Shown here piece by piece: positions 11,627 through 24,262 of a stretch of 64,000 nucleotides of DNA. The notes under the pieces are model-generated. The model did not search any database. It was not told where the DNA came from and was given only the letters and a program-made list of their open reading frames with translations. The stretch comes from Klebsormidium nitens (lineage: Eukaryota > Streptophyta > Klebsormidiophyceae > Klebsormidiales > Klebsormidiaceae), in the NCBI GenBank assembly GCA_000708835.1, contig DF236994.1, positions 62,001 through 126,000 of the forward strand, in the 5' to 3' direction. Position 1 is the first letter of the stretch. Every line of letters begins with the position of its first letter. The translations under genes and the position numbers were made by a program.

Positions 11627-14600
11627 ATGGGTATCCAAGGGTTGCTGCCGGTGTTCAAGTCAATTTCACAGAGCACTCACATAAGCGAGTACGCTGGGAA
11701 GAAGGTAGCGGTAGACACTTATGGCTGGCTGCATAGAGGTGCCTTGTCCTGCAGCAGGGACCTCTGCCAGGGCAGACCAACACATAAGTATGTTGATTTC
11801 TGTATGCATCGGGTGCGGATGCTGAAGCACTCCAAGGTCATCCCCATCCTTGTCTTCGATGGGGGTCCTCTCCCTGGCAAATTGGAGGAAGAGAGCCGAC
11901 GCGAAATGTGAGTGCACTGTTCTCGTGAAGGCCACCTGAGCAAAGATGCAATGATTGGTCACAGACCAACAACAGGTACCTGATTGAGTGCAAGCAGACT
12001 CGGTAGTGAAGCCTGCCCGGAATGTGACAGGGGCGCGCCAGCGCCAAAAAGTTATCCGTCTGGACGCCGCTGGACTTTGTCAAGATTTCTGCCCGTCTGG
12101 TCTGTGCTCGGTGGTGGCCAAGTACTAAGATGCTGTTGAGATCAGCGGCATCTTTTCTTAGGGCAGCACAGGGGCAACCGCTTTGAAGCCATGCAGTTTG
12201 CACGAAGCAGGAAAATTTAGGCCCCGGCCCGACCGATGGTGGTCAAGCAAATGAGTTGTTCTTGCTTTGTGCAGTTCGCGGAAAGAGAACCTGGCCAAGG
12301 CAGTTGCGCACGAGGAGTCAGGGAACCATTCAGCAGCATATGAATGCTATCAGAAGGTGAATATGCTCTCAGATTGGTCGAGGAACTTGTTTGCTCAGGT
12401 GACTAACTCTTAAAGCAGTTTTCTCCGGTGGCTGTATCTTGAAGCAGCTCTCTCTGGTGGCCGTTTCTTTCAGCAGTTCTCCATTGTGAAATTAGAGCTA
12501 TGTACGAGGATGATGTCCAGAAAGGGCCAGGCAAGCAACACAACCAAATGCAACTGTATTGACAATTTCTTTTTGCTGCAGGCTGTGGACATCACACCCG
12601 CTCATGCACTCCGGCTGATCAAGGTCTGTCCACTGATATTGAGACTACAGCATCTGAAGGACATTGGGCACCTTACTTGTTACCCACATTTGCTCTTATA
12701 TTTGCACCCCCCTTTGTCCTTCAAGTCATGCGGCAGGGGCCTACTTTTTCTCCGCAGCTCGACGAGGCATGGACTTGAAACTCCTTTGTGCAGGTTTTGC
12801 AAGAGGAGAAGATTGATTACATTGTGGCCCCTTATGAGGCTGACGCACAGCTTGCATACCTCGTAATCAATGGTCTCGTTGATGCAGTCATCACTGAGGT
12901 AAGCGCTTGCTTGCATCAATTGCTGCCCTCAGGTTTCAATGGCCTGCGAGTTCATGGATGTCACCCCCCACATTGGTCTCATGAGTGCTAAAGCGACCTG
13001 CTTTCCGTACACTTTGGTTGATACCAAGAGGTCCTGCAAGTAAATCACTGGGTTGCCACAGGTTTGGAAGATATGCAAAGTGTTGTCGCAATGGTGTTGC
13101 TTTGCGAAGAATATTTACCATTTGCGCTGACGTGCTCCTTTTTCTTTTTGACAACAGGACTCGGACCTCCTCGCTCATGGGTGTCCTAAGGTGGGGTTTC
13201 TCTGTCCTTTTTGCGCACAAGCCACCTTTTGACTTCAAGTGCCAACGTTCCTCGACTCGAAATGCCTACTCTTTGTCATTTCCACAAGAAAGTGCGTTCC
13301 ACTTCCTTTTCTTGCCTGCTCCCTTTGCTTGCTAGCATTCTGGATTTGCATTGCTAAATACCCAATACTCTTCCAGAGCACGCATAATTCAGACGTCATG
13401 CGTCATTGCCCGAGATTACATGCTCGCAACCGGCTCCTTGAAGTTGAACCGACTAACCAATTCTGACTCTGCTCCGCTCAGGTGCTCTACAAGATGGACA
13501 AGTTCGGGAACGGCATGCAGATCCTGTACGCCGACCTGGTCAAGACCAAGGAGCTGTGCTTCACCAACTTCACGCAGCAGATGGTGCTGGAGATGTGCAT
13601 CTTCTCGGGCTGCGACTACCTGGCCTCCCTGCCCGGCATGGGCGTCAAGCGAGCGCACGCGCTCGTGAAGCGGTTCAAGACCTTTCGAAAGGTGGGGCGC
13701 AGCTTGTTCACAGCCTTGTCAGTGTCTTCGACCTCTCAAAGGAGACTTGAGGAAAGCCCTTTTCGAAGTCCATTCTCTGGGGTTATCCGTGCCCTCGCTT
13801 GATTGTCGGTTGTGACGGTTTTGATTGATATGACAGATTCGACTGAGCAATGAGCATTGCAATGAGCGGACCGCCAGTCAAACTGCAGTCCCCCGGGATA
13901 CAACTTCCTTGCGCCAGCCAACTGTAATTCAGGGGAATCTGTAACCTCGCCCGATCGTCTCTCTGCCAAGGATCTCTAAACATATATCAGATTGTTTTGT
14001 CTGTTCACATCCCAGCGAGCATCATCTCTGGGCGCCACTGGCGCTGGCAGCGTGTCAGTTTCTTTTGCTTTTCCTCCTGCGTCAGAATCTCTCAGCTACA
14101 GAAGCATGAAGGTTAATTTCGAGACGGTGCCGTTAACCATACTCGAGTCGGACTCTGCAACCCGGTACTTCTAGAGTTTTGTCCTGTCCCTTTCCAGGCA
14201 ATCAAGTGGCTCAAGTTCCAGGGCACCGACATCCCCCCGGGTTACGAGGACGCGTTCCACCGCGCCGTGCTGACGTTCAAGCACCAGCGGGTGTTTGATC
14301 CCGTCAGCCAGCGCGCGGTCTTCCTCACCGAACCCTACGGCAGCGACGTTCCGGACAACCTGGACTTCGTCGGACCGCCGCTGTCGCCAGAAACGGCACG
14401 TGCCATTGCCGCGGGCCAGATCTGCCCCATCTCGCGGACTCCGTTTGAGGTGGGGCTTATGAGCGGTATCTCGTGTCATCCAGCGGTATGATCAGATGGC
14501 AAAATGGTTGTGTACAAGGCCAGTTGCCTGCTTTCGTCTCTCTGTCATACGTATACGAATGGCCGCTTTCTCCCCTAGCTTCGTCATCGATACGCGAATC

Positions 14601-17166
14601 TTTGGGACAATCTTCATAACCTCGCCGCAGAATGGAAATTAGAATACCTCATGCTATGCCGCTTTGAAAAAGATACAAGTTTTGCGTTTGACAAAGATAT
14701 CTTTCCGCTTGTTGCAGGATCTCAAGCATTTCGAGAAAGGAACGAGCGCCAGCAAGCGGAAAAGAAAGGCGGACGTCCTGCCAGAAAGGAACACCATGCA
14801 CCGATACTTATGTGCGTACAGTCATCCTTCCTCAGAAGTGCACAGATTACCGCTCGCCTAGCTGCCGCGTCTTCTCACCTGTCCCTTAGTATCTCAGAGT
14901 CGAAGAATGCTGCAAATGTGGCTGTCAAATCCGCAGGTGGGCGAAATCCACCGAAAGCGCCTCATTTCACGCGCCTACTCTTGGCTCACGTCTCACTCCA
15001 TTCGAGTGCAGCCGTCAACACTTCCACGTCCGCCAAAAAGCCGTTCAAGCAGCCAAGAACTGCCGTTGCGGCTGCCCCTCCCTCAGCAGCGGAAAGGCCG
15101 CAGCAACCAGAACCAGAGGAGCAAGTCCCAAGGACTGCCGACGATCTCGACGAATGGAACCGCTTACCGTCCGCTTCTCTGCCGGAGTCTGACGTAAGTT
15201 CTCCGTCCGCCTTGCGCTTTCCTTGCGGGTTGTGCATTTCTGTTTGCGTCAATAGACTTTGAAATCGATGAACTGCAGCGACCGGGTACGACAAAGTGGA
15301 ACGGAGTCAGGATCTTCAATGCGTCTTGCAATCAAGACGTGTAGCGGCATATGCGCCCGACAATCCATATGACAGTCACCGTCCCTGATTTGGTGCCGCT
15401 TCTTCGACTCGTGTCTCCGGTGAATCCCGTCATATCTGAGATCGCTAACTTTTCTAACCCCGTACAGGAGCTGGATGCGCCCACCCCCTTCCAAAACCAA
15501 AAGCCAACTGCAAACGTGGAGAGGCGCCAGACTGCTAACGGTGAGCACCTTGACGGGTCTGGCACGTTCCTGCTTTTTGTCGTTGTTCTTGCGTTGTTTG
15601 GCACGTCAGGTTCTCCTTCTGGAACCGGCAAGACCTGCCAAAGCTGAAGATTCGCAACACCCGACGAGGCTCCAAGGCCGTCTGCTAGGCAGGGGACGGC
15701 ACTGCTTTTTCTGGCGGTTTTGACTGCGGTTGCATTCATCAACATGACTTTGCAGTAAGCAGACCGTGCATATCTGAGACCGTTCCTCTTGCGAGCGTTC
15801 CCGGTCACCTCCCGGGCTCAGGCGATGGGCTTTCCTTTCCATGCTGACGCCATGCTCACGTCAGCAGCACAGTAACCGCATTCCTCGCTCCATCCGCAGC
15901 TTTTGAGTTCGACCTAGAGAGAGAAGCGCCGCTGGCCAGCCTCGACTTCGACTCCGACCTCGAGCTTGACAATCCGTTCGAGGCGTTCCGCATCAAGGCG
16001 CGGAAGAGCCCCGGGCGGAAGGGCCCCGCGGATCTTTTCGCCGCCTTTGGGGACGACTGGTCTACCGACGAGGCGTTGCCAGCCACGCGCGCCGCTGACT
16101 CCCCGCGAAGAACACCCCTCTACACCAGCGGCAGACTTGAGCCGCGAGCAGACCTCCAGCCGCGACCACAAAGCGGGCGCGAGTCGGAGAACGGGGGTTT
16201 AGGGTTTGGGGAGCGGTCGGGCGCCGGCGGCCGCGGCTTCGACCGGCGCGCGGCCGCGCTGCAGCCCGTGCGCTTGCCGGATTTGAACCGGGGCGCTGTG
16301 GACCGGCCGAAGGTGGCCAAGAAGACGAGCAGCTTCTTCAAGAAACCGGCCGCCGCGGCCGTTCATTTGGAGGAGCCGGCAGTAGTTGGGGGAGTGACGG
16401 CGGGGCTCGGAAGGACGGGCGACGGTGGCAATGGGCAGGGGACGGGCGAGATGTACGCAAGAGAAGAGAGTCCGCTCGAGGTGAGAGCGCGGAGTTGTCG
16501 CCTCAAGAAGGCTGCTTCGGAACATAGAAAGAGAAGGTCCGGTCATGAGTACAGTACAGGTTTAAAAACCTTGCAAGGTCACGCAGCACTTTTGTACCGA
16601 GTAACGGGTTCCTATAGAAGCAGCACTCTCGCTTGCTTACATTTTGAACCTGGTGCAGGATCACGGTGTTGAGGAGGAAAACCGGGACAGACCAATCAGT
16701 CGAGGATTTGGTGTAGCTACCACAGATTACCGGTTGCAAGGGCTTCATGGTAAGACATTCCATCAACATCTGGCATCTTTTGTCCACCATTGTGATCCCT
16801 TGAGAAACTATTGTGCAGCTTGCTGTGGATACCGACATGCTGATCCTGTCAATCTCCGCGTCTCTTTGCGCAAAGCGCTGTCTTGTTTTCTCTCTGCTAT
16901 GTCCGGATGTTTGAAGACAGATTACAACTTCTCGCGCGTGTGTGTTTCCTGTCCTCTCAGACGACGGTCAAGGTGACGACGACAGGCAAGGCCAAGGTTG
17001 TTCGAAAAAGCTCGAGCATCTAGAAGCCTACAGCTCGACAGCCACAAAGGCCATGGAGGGCCTAGTTGCAAAGCTTCGAACTTTCAAATACGTACCGAGC
17101 AGTAGTAGACAGAGCGCGCTTCGAAATCCTCTAGGAAATAAAATGCGGAACGCTTTCCCGCGATGA
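11627..17166 (+). CDS. EXO1: Exonuclease 1 (5'-3' exonuclease/flap nuclease)
   Basis: Thirteen exons: 11627-11907, 12275-12356, 12582-12623, 12794-12898, 13158-13190, 13482-13691, 14198-14449, 14718-14811, 15012-15193, 15468-15540, 15900-16480, 16659-16749 and 16961-17166. All phases agree, giving 743 residues. The chosen start gives MGIQGLLP; in the FEN1/EXO1 family the glycine after Met is part of the active site. Metal-binding acidic residues are present in [38 protein letters not shown] and [11 protein letters not shown], followed by the helix-two-turn-helix (MGVKRAHAL). Exon 5 is a 33-nt microexon carrying the DSDLL aspartates. The C-terminal half is low complexity, as in other EXO1 proteins, and contains KKTSSFFKK, which resembles an MLH1-binding MIP box. 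EXO1 resects DNA in mismatch repair, double-strand-break repair and meiosis. Confidence 0.95.
12404..12490. repeat. Short degenerate tandem repeat in EXO1 intron 2
   Basis: Three imperfect copies, about 30 bp each, of an element like AGCAGTTCTCTCTGGTGGCTGT run from about 12414 to 12486. They are intronic, between exons 2 and 3. Confidence 0.55.
16321..16347 (+). other. MIP-box-like MLH1-interaction motif in EXO1
   Basis: Within EXO1 exon 11 the codons read KKTSSFFKK (about residues 591-599). The MIP box of yeast Exo1, Ntg2 and Sgs1 has the form basic-Ser-basic-Phe/Tyr-Phe. Here Ser-Phe-Phe sits between basic residues in an otherwise disordered tail, which fits a docking peptide for MLH1. This is inferred from the motif only. 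Confidence 0.5.
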
Positions 17167-18730
17167 CTCGTTCTCAGATTAAACAGGGCGAGTTTGCAAT
17201 TGCCTTTGCTCTACAACATTGAGCTGCAAGTCGCGCACTGGCATCGATCGCGGCGGAGTGACCCTGCAGCAATTGGTGTTGATCAGGAGACGACCTTTTA
17301 ATTTCATTGCATTCTGGATTGAAGGGTCTTGGCAGATCTGCAACCGTGTGAACAGCGCGTGACACTACCTGAAGATGTACTTTTTCAACCTCCAAAACGG
17401 GGTACGCGGCGGTCCGGTCGGCATAATCAGATATGCCGCGCTGCATGTGATCTACGTATATATGAGTATGTCGATGAAATTGAATGTGCAAGTGAAGACT
17501 GATGCAGCGCGTCACGTACCTCTTTATCTACCAAATGGCTGTCTGGTGCATTGATATGGCAACCTTCAATATCTTTTCGAAAGGAGAGCTCTTGCACTGG
17601 TGAAGTTGATGTACGCCAAGGCGGCGCCCGCGCCGCCGTGCTGTACTACAGCTACGGTAGCTGCTCACTACTAACCAACAAAGAGCCATGAGGCCCCATG
17701 CCAGCTAACTTACTTCTGAATCGCGCATGTATGCGCTGAGCCAATTAATTGTATCCGAATCCTCTACTGAGTCAATTAATCTGCATATACTCGTAGAGAC
17801 ATTGCCATTCGATCGCACCAGCTTATGGGATAGTTTTTATTTTTTCGCACTGAGCCCATTTACAATTGTTTAAGCCTGTTTTGCCCCTTTTGATGCTGGT
17901 TTTGGATTTTCTTTCACTTCGCATTTTCGCACCAAGCCCAGACCTTAATTTCGATTTTATCGCAACGGCCTAAAATGGATTATTTTAGTGCGAATGGGAA
18001 TGTTGCTACGTACGGCCTGCATATACTAATGCGGCACCAGAAGTCTGAGCATGCGCAGGGACTGTGCAAGCGCTGCGCGCAGCCGATTGTACTCTCAACT
18101 GCACTTGATGATCAATGATGATTGAACCGCACGTGCCATCGATAAATGGTACTGTCCTCAGCGAGCTCAGGCTGACAACGCGAATTCACGGGGTGTGTTA
18201 TGCAACAGAATCATAGCCAGGGTTTACCTAAACCCCAAGCAATCCATATTCGGTTCATGCATCTTTGCACACGTGGGGAAAAAGGAGCCGTTGCTCCACA
18301 TGCTAACTGCAGGCCGGCATTGCAATGGGCTATAGAATTCATCAAAGAATGGCAATGAAGCATCTGCAAATGGACGGCATGTGCGGCTGAACTTTCGATG
18401 GTCGTCGATCATGTTTTGTAACACCACAAAGCTTAGCACTCTTGATGGTGTGAGATGGCTCCTGCTAAGACAACATGCGGGCTGTACCCGTTATGATGAT
18501 TCCTCGGACAGGAGAGGTGGTGGTAGAGATTCAGCACTTGCACGCTGCGCAGATGGAACACGAAAATCGCGACGCCTCTGTATCGATTGTCAGTTCTGCG
18601 TTGCCGTCTTGCAATTAATTTACGGACCAGCAAGCGTCTTAGAAGGATTCGCGGGATCATCGCGACATGGAAGTTACCCGTTCTTTTCAGATCAATGCTG
18701 GAATCGTTTCGTAATGTCGCGAACAATGCG
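17167..18730. other. Convergent intergenic region after EXO1
   Basis: This stretch of about 1.5 kb separates the EXO1 stop codon from the end of the unidentified minus-strand gene. Both 3' UTRs lie here. A stretch at 17800-18010 is relatively T-rich. I found no exon-like reading frame, RNA gene or clear repeat. Confidence 0.5.
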
Positions 18731-20630
18731 TTACCACTCCTTGACAAACGCATCAAATCTCTCGAACACCTTCTGAGGAGTTTGAAGAGCTTGCACGGCC
18801 TCTCCTCGAAGGTGCCGGCTTGGCAGTGCTGACACGAGTGAAGATGACTTGCTGTCTTGCTCATATGCGTAAGCGCTGATGCTCTCGTAGCCATCATTTT
18901 GATCTGCTGAAATACATTAGTCAGCTAAAGGAATCAGCAGTTTCCACTGCCTGCATGTTTTCAACACTTGCCACTCCTGTGAAAAAGCATCCACCTGATG
19001 ATCTAGCGAAGCACACGTCAATGCTCTGGCAAGTGGTCTCATCGCTGGCCCGAAGAGATAATCATCATGGAAATTTGTAAGATCCACAAGAAATCCTGTG
19101 CGTTAGATCTCGACCTACCTGTGACAGGGAGCTCTTCAAGTCCAGCAGTTCCTGTTTCGAGAGGAGCCAATAGCTTGTCGGGCCACTCAAAGTTCGTGAC
19201 AGCAAAGTGCTGCCTGCGGCGCTTTCCTGGGCTTGTGATCAAGCTGTGAGACTCGTCCCAGCGTTGCTGATCCCTTTTGAATTCTCTGAGCAAGACAGGG
19301 TCCATCACATCTTCAAACGTCAGAAGCGGCTTGGAACCATGTGACTCTTCTCGAGGTCCGCACAACTGCTCCTCTGTTCTCTCAGGGCTTTTGCCATCCT
19401 TTGAGATGGATTCCTTTTCTGACCTCACGTTCCTCATGTTGTTGAGGCTGCAGGAGCAAACGAAACGGGTACAATGTGAAGATTTCGAAAAGATTGACGT
19501 TGACGATTTCGTTGCTGAAGCCTTCAGTGCCTCAACAAGGCACAGGAAACCTATGCAGTTTAAACACGAGCAGAATCTGAGATTCCTGATAGGCTTACAG
19601 GCAAAAGGGTGCTGTCTGTTCCACAATCCATCTCTAAGAGGGGAACCGCTGCTTAATTAACTGAAGGCTTTAGATGCATTTTGGTTGTCTTCGAAGAGAT
19701 TCAACCTTACCAGTCCTCGAACTTCCTCAACACAGAGCTCCGTTGCATGGGGTCAGCTTCGAATTTTGATGGCGGGCCTCCTGTCAATCTTCCGTTAGGG
19801 TACTCGAGGCCATCACTGGCATTCTCAACAGGAGCCCGGAACATTGATTGTTCGTTCTCTGCTCCTGAGTTTCAAGACATTCGATCGTCAGCATACTACT
19901 GTCTACGTTCTAATGCTGCAGATGGAACGGCTCGTCTCAAGTTGATCTGCCTGAAACCTTGCTTCTGCTTTGAATCCTGCATAAGTGATTCTGATGTTGA
20001 GACCCCTCTTATGCATGCAATTTTGAACCTCAGTCACGGAATGAAGAGTGTGAAGCTGATATTGTCCAGATTGTTCACAGCTGAGAATTATATTTGGAAT
20101 ATTGGCAGCCTTCACCAACGACCGAATCGACTTGGAGTTTCTCCTGGCCCTGGGTGCTGAAGTGCTGAACTACCTTTTGCAGCAAATGAACCAAGGCCAT
20201 ACAGCTCTTGCTGTGATTCGACTGTCGATGGTTGATGGGTCGGTTATCGGACGGTCCCGATAAGCAACAAAGCAGCACCGTCGATCAATTTCAGGTATTA
20301 GAGCCAAACTTTGCGCGCGCGTATGAAAAGTGTTGCGTGCGTACGTTCTGGAAGAAAGTGACCGCGCGCCGCGACAGCTAGAACGCAAGAGCCAGTTTGT
20401 ACACCACACACGGTAGATGACAGAAGCTAGCCTCGAGAGAGTAGGTAGCAACAGCTGGCAATCCTGCCAAGGCCTTGAAGGGGCAAATTTGAACCTAGTC
20501 AGTAGCTTTTCTCCCCAGAGACCAGCCCGTAAGCCCCCATAAAGGCTTGATCGGCAACAGAGTAATCATCAAAGACAGGGCCGAAGACGTGCCACTTTGT
20601 AGCTCTGCCACTTTGCTGCTGCCTCTGCTT
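18731..20630 (-). CDS. Unidentified protein, multi-exon, 5' end uncertain
   Basis: I do not recognise this gene. Five exons join with consistent phases on the minus strand: about 20221-20116, 19950-19907, 19864-19711, 19447-19119 and 18906-18731. The last ends FDAFVKEW then TAA. A further coding-like exon lies at 20630-20499 (contains WHVFGPVFDDYSVADQ), but its link to the next exon was not resolved, so the start codon is unknown. The product is charged and low in complexity. It includes GETPSRFGRW, which faintly resembles the SRFSRWF-type motif of 4E-T-like eIF4E-binding proteins, and a more conserved-looking stretch, FEDVMDPVLLREFKRDQQ. No catalytic motif was seen. It is divergent from the LC8 gene at 20864, so the two probably share a promoter. 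Confidence is moderate that it is a gene and low for any function. Confidence 0.5.
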
Positions 20631-20863
20631 CTGCACTTTTTTGCTTGCATTCTACCTACTTCACCACCGCAGCTGTCAGAAATTTGGGATCAGAGCTGGA
20701 AGCTGTCCTATCCGAAGCCCATCCGAAGTAGGCTGCGGTATACAGCTCTAGGCAGCTATATCAAGCTCCACGCGGGTCCACAGCCTGGAATCTTTTTCCT
20801 CCAAGCTCCTATTCATAATCAAGAAGTAAACCTTGTCCTTTTTGCGTAAATTCACAGCTGATC

Positions 20864-22276
20864 ATGGCGGCAACTGAGGTGCAGCAACCCTTGGATAGGG
20901 AGGCTTTCCTTAAGATGGCCAAGTACCCACTGATCAAGAGCTCTGGTGAGCATTGTTGGCGGCCAAGATCTTTGTCTGCCCAATCATGAGTCAGCTGGTG
21001 CTGACAAGAGCTAAATCCTGATAGACTATCAGCCGGCTACAGTTTTAGCTGCTGTCAAGCGAAAGTGCTCTGCTTTCAATTTTTGCAACACATGCGTGGG
21101 ACAGTCGAGGGTGGGCAGTTTTGAAAAGGGAATTTGAAAGGAAGTGCTTTTCTGAGGAAGAATCCCAATGACCCTCCAGTCGTCTCAAGAGGGATCGGAC
21201 GCAGATCTACTGTACGCATATAACCCATCAGTAAAGCATTAGTGGGTGGTAACCACGAGGCACGCGCTTTTGATGTATGGGCACTCGCCTGCAAAGCTTA
21301 TAGAGATACCTTTGCTCCAAGATATGATGAAGGAATAGATTGCCATAGCTTACTGAGATGCCTTCGTTCATAAGGTGATGGGAGAAGTGCCCACCGCTTA
21401 TCGAGCTCCCGTTTTTCTCAGATATGATGGAGGAGATGCGGAACGAGGCTGTCGAAATGGTCATAACAGCGGTAGAAAAGTACAGCAACAACTACGAGCT
21501 CGCGGCGCGGTTAGTAAAGGAGAGCATGGACAAAAAGTTTGGTGGACCGTGGCACTGTATAGTGGGTGAGCTTCTTACTCAATCTGTCCCGTAGTGTTGT
21601 TGCAAACATGTGCCATGACTTTAAAAGCTCTCCGCTTGATTCCGGTTTTGTTTGCAGAAAATCTACGGCCCCCAAACGTTACTCAGTAAATTTCCATTAA
21701 TCTAGGAGCTGAAAGAGCACCCGCCTTGTGTCGTGCGAACAGAGAAAGTAATTTTTTGCAGCTTTTTTAGTGCTTTACAATACCTGAGTGGCCTTCAACC
21801 GGCGCCGTTTTAAGAATGCGCAAGGGCTCAGTGGTTCTGCCAGACAATCAGAAATGGAGATAGTCTTGGTCAAGCCGAAGTCCAGAGTCTGATCGAGCGT
21901 GCCAGTAAATCGTGACCGGCTTTTAACCAGACAATTGCATCTGAAAGAAGCAGACGCTGGCTCCATTCCAAATAGTATGTGGCAGTTGATGTCCTCCCTA
22001 AACAGGACCGGCAGCGACAGGAAGCTGTGTGCTAATTTTCTGGAGCGCCTTGATTATTCCTGCAAGCTGGCGCCGTCATGTGGAATCGGCTCCTTGAACC
22101 TGATAAAAGATGGAGCACTGTCCAGTATAATTGCAGGAACTATAAGCTCTGCACTCATTCAAGGTTATTTTCAATCTGAAGGAGAATACTACGGCTTCGA
22201 AGTCACACACGAAGTGAAGAATCTTCTGTACGTGTTTGCGGCTGGGTATCTCGCCATCATTTTGTGGAAAGGGTGA
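20864..22276 (+). CDS. DYNLL: LC8-type dynein light chain
   Basis: Three exons, 20864-20945, 21422-21565 and 22182-22276, joined in phase give 106 residues. The start ATG lies in the context TCATGGCG. After a short leader of about 27 residues the protein has the full LC8 fold: MRNEAVEMVITAVEKY, LVKESMDKKFGGPWHCIVG, GFEVTHEVKNLLY, and a final beta strand ending ILWKG. LC8 proteins are dimeric hubs that bind short linear motifs. They were first found in dynein and flagellar arms but also persist in land plants lacking cytoplasmic dynein. The extended N-terminus resembles flagellar LC8-like or plant forms rather than the 89-residue animal DYNLL. Divergent from the unidentified minus-strand gene. 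Confidence 0.93.
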
Positions 22277-24262
22277 CGACAGGCCAAGCGTTCGATCAAT
22301 CCAGAAGTTTGGGAAGACTGTGATTAGGTCCAAGTCAGATGGCATTGTAACGTTGCTCTGCTCTTTTAACCTATTTATTCCATCTGGTTAGAGTGCATTC
22401 TCTATGAAGGGCTCACTTGCACAGGCCAGAAATAGTGACGCGAAACCGCAGCGTAACAGAGTCAAGTCGCGTGACACGTAGTTCCACGCAAGAAGGGCTC
22501 AACCGAATATTGTTGACCTTCTTCGTTGTAGTCACACCTCGAGTCAAGTTTCGGAAAGGATTCTGCATTGCTCATGCAACGCTCCATTCGCCTTTCTTTG
22601 GAGGGCATTCGATGCTCAGCAGCAAAGTTCCACTTTGTTTGGGATGCACGTCGCGCTCACAAAAGGCATAAGTGGCGGTACTTATTTACCAACATCTTCC
22701 GTCTCAGTAACTTGAGCAAGTGCGGCGTGAGTCAATTGCCCGCCTGAACCGTGTCAGAATATACTACCGGTAGTCGGCTTGAGGGCAAGACCGGTAATCA
22801 TGGTCTGTTTGGCTAGTGCAGCCTGACATGATGCAGCAACGAGTATTCGTATAGTCCTCTTAGAGCGCCACTTTATGCAGGGCCACCAATCTCGTCAGAA
22901 CGTCCGACTTATCCTCCAATGGACCCGGGGCCTCTTCTGACACGATCATGCATCCCGTGAAATGGCATCTGCAACCTGCTCAATCTCATGCCCTCTGAGT
23001 CTGCAGATTCATGTCAGTATACCCGGTCCGTGGGTGCCCCACACCCCGATGTACGCCAGTAACTACCTTGTGCATATATAAGCACTGTACCGTCAGCCTA
23101 AATCAAGCATCTGCGGGCCTAAACCAGATTGTTGTCTACAGTACATTGAACGACGGTGCACTTCCGAGTTCATATTGGCAGGGCAGCGCTGCCGCGGTAC
23201 CAAGACCTGCCAATAAGCACTGTATGGTGACAGCCTTTATCTTCTTGTCGAATCATGCAGTCCATATATATGCGCCGCCGTGCCGGAGCTAGCCCAGCTT
23301 GGGCACTTAACTTGAGTGCAATAAGCACGGATGTGGGTTTGTGTGCCGTACATGAAAGAACGGGCCACGTACATTATTTGTTTTATACTCACAGCTAGAC
23401 AGCGGCCACGGAGCGATATCTGACGGTGATCGAGTTTAGGGCCGGCCATGTGAGCGCATAAGACGCGGTCCATTCACATTTTATCATAGTATATAATACT
23501 CGCGCAGTGATGCACACAATCCTTATCCGCCCGCGCTGTACCTGCAATGTATATACACACATGATTGGACGAAGGCCACCCTAGGGCCGGCCATGCACCG
23601 GGTCAGCTGTCTTCGAAGAATCAATTTCCGGCCAGTGAATAGCGATTGAAATGAGATTAGGTGGGGATCGAGTCAAGTGTGACACGCTTGACTGCTTCAA
23701 TCGCTCATGCATTCACAAAAGAGGATGGACTCCCAGTAAAGCTAGGATGGTCTTTGCAAGCTGTGATCTCGCTTCAGTTTCCGGGTCAAGTTGTGTTCGT
23801 TTGGACGAAGCAGCTACCTACGTGACAGACAAACCGGCCTGTTCCTTTGGACCGTACTTTTGTCAACTACCTGGTACAGTAGTGTACTTTCTAACTGAGC
23901 TGATAAGGTACAGTACCAGACCGCAAGCTTGGTCAAGGGCATGGCATGACGCAATTCGCGTCCACTGGACTGTTGGTCATAACCGGTTTCTGTACAACTC
24001 TTTCATGACCATCGGGGCTGTTTCTAGACCCCGTCAACCTACTTTACAACCTCCGTCTGCACTACGCGCTCCTTTGAGATCTAGAACTTCGAAGGAGAAA
24101 CCAAGGCAAAGCATGCCACGTTATAGCTTCACTCGTACTTCGTATTACGTCCATGGTAGCTGAGCTTACGCCCAGGCGGTAGCAGCCCCCTCTGCCCATC
24201 AAGGCAGAGCAGCCAACCGGAGCAACTTCCGCAATTCCCGAGGCTCTCTTTCCGCTCTGCTG
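22277..24262. other. Intergenic region between LC8 gene and IRE-type kinase 3' end
   Basis: The LC8 and kinase genes converge here over about 2 kb. An open frame at 23651-24163 (+) has no recognisable domain and unconvincing composition. I see no RNA gene and no strong repeat. Confidence 0.45.

Noticed and set aside
23651-24163. A 170-codon plus-strand frame between LC8 and kinase genes
   Set aside because: No domain, no splice context, ordinary composition; length is within chance for this GC content.
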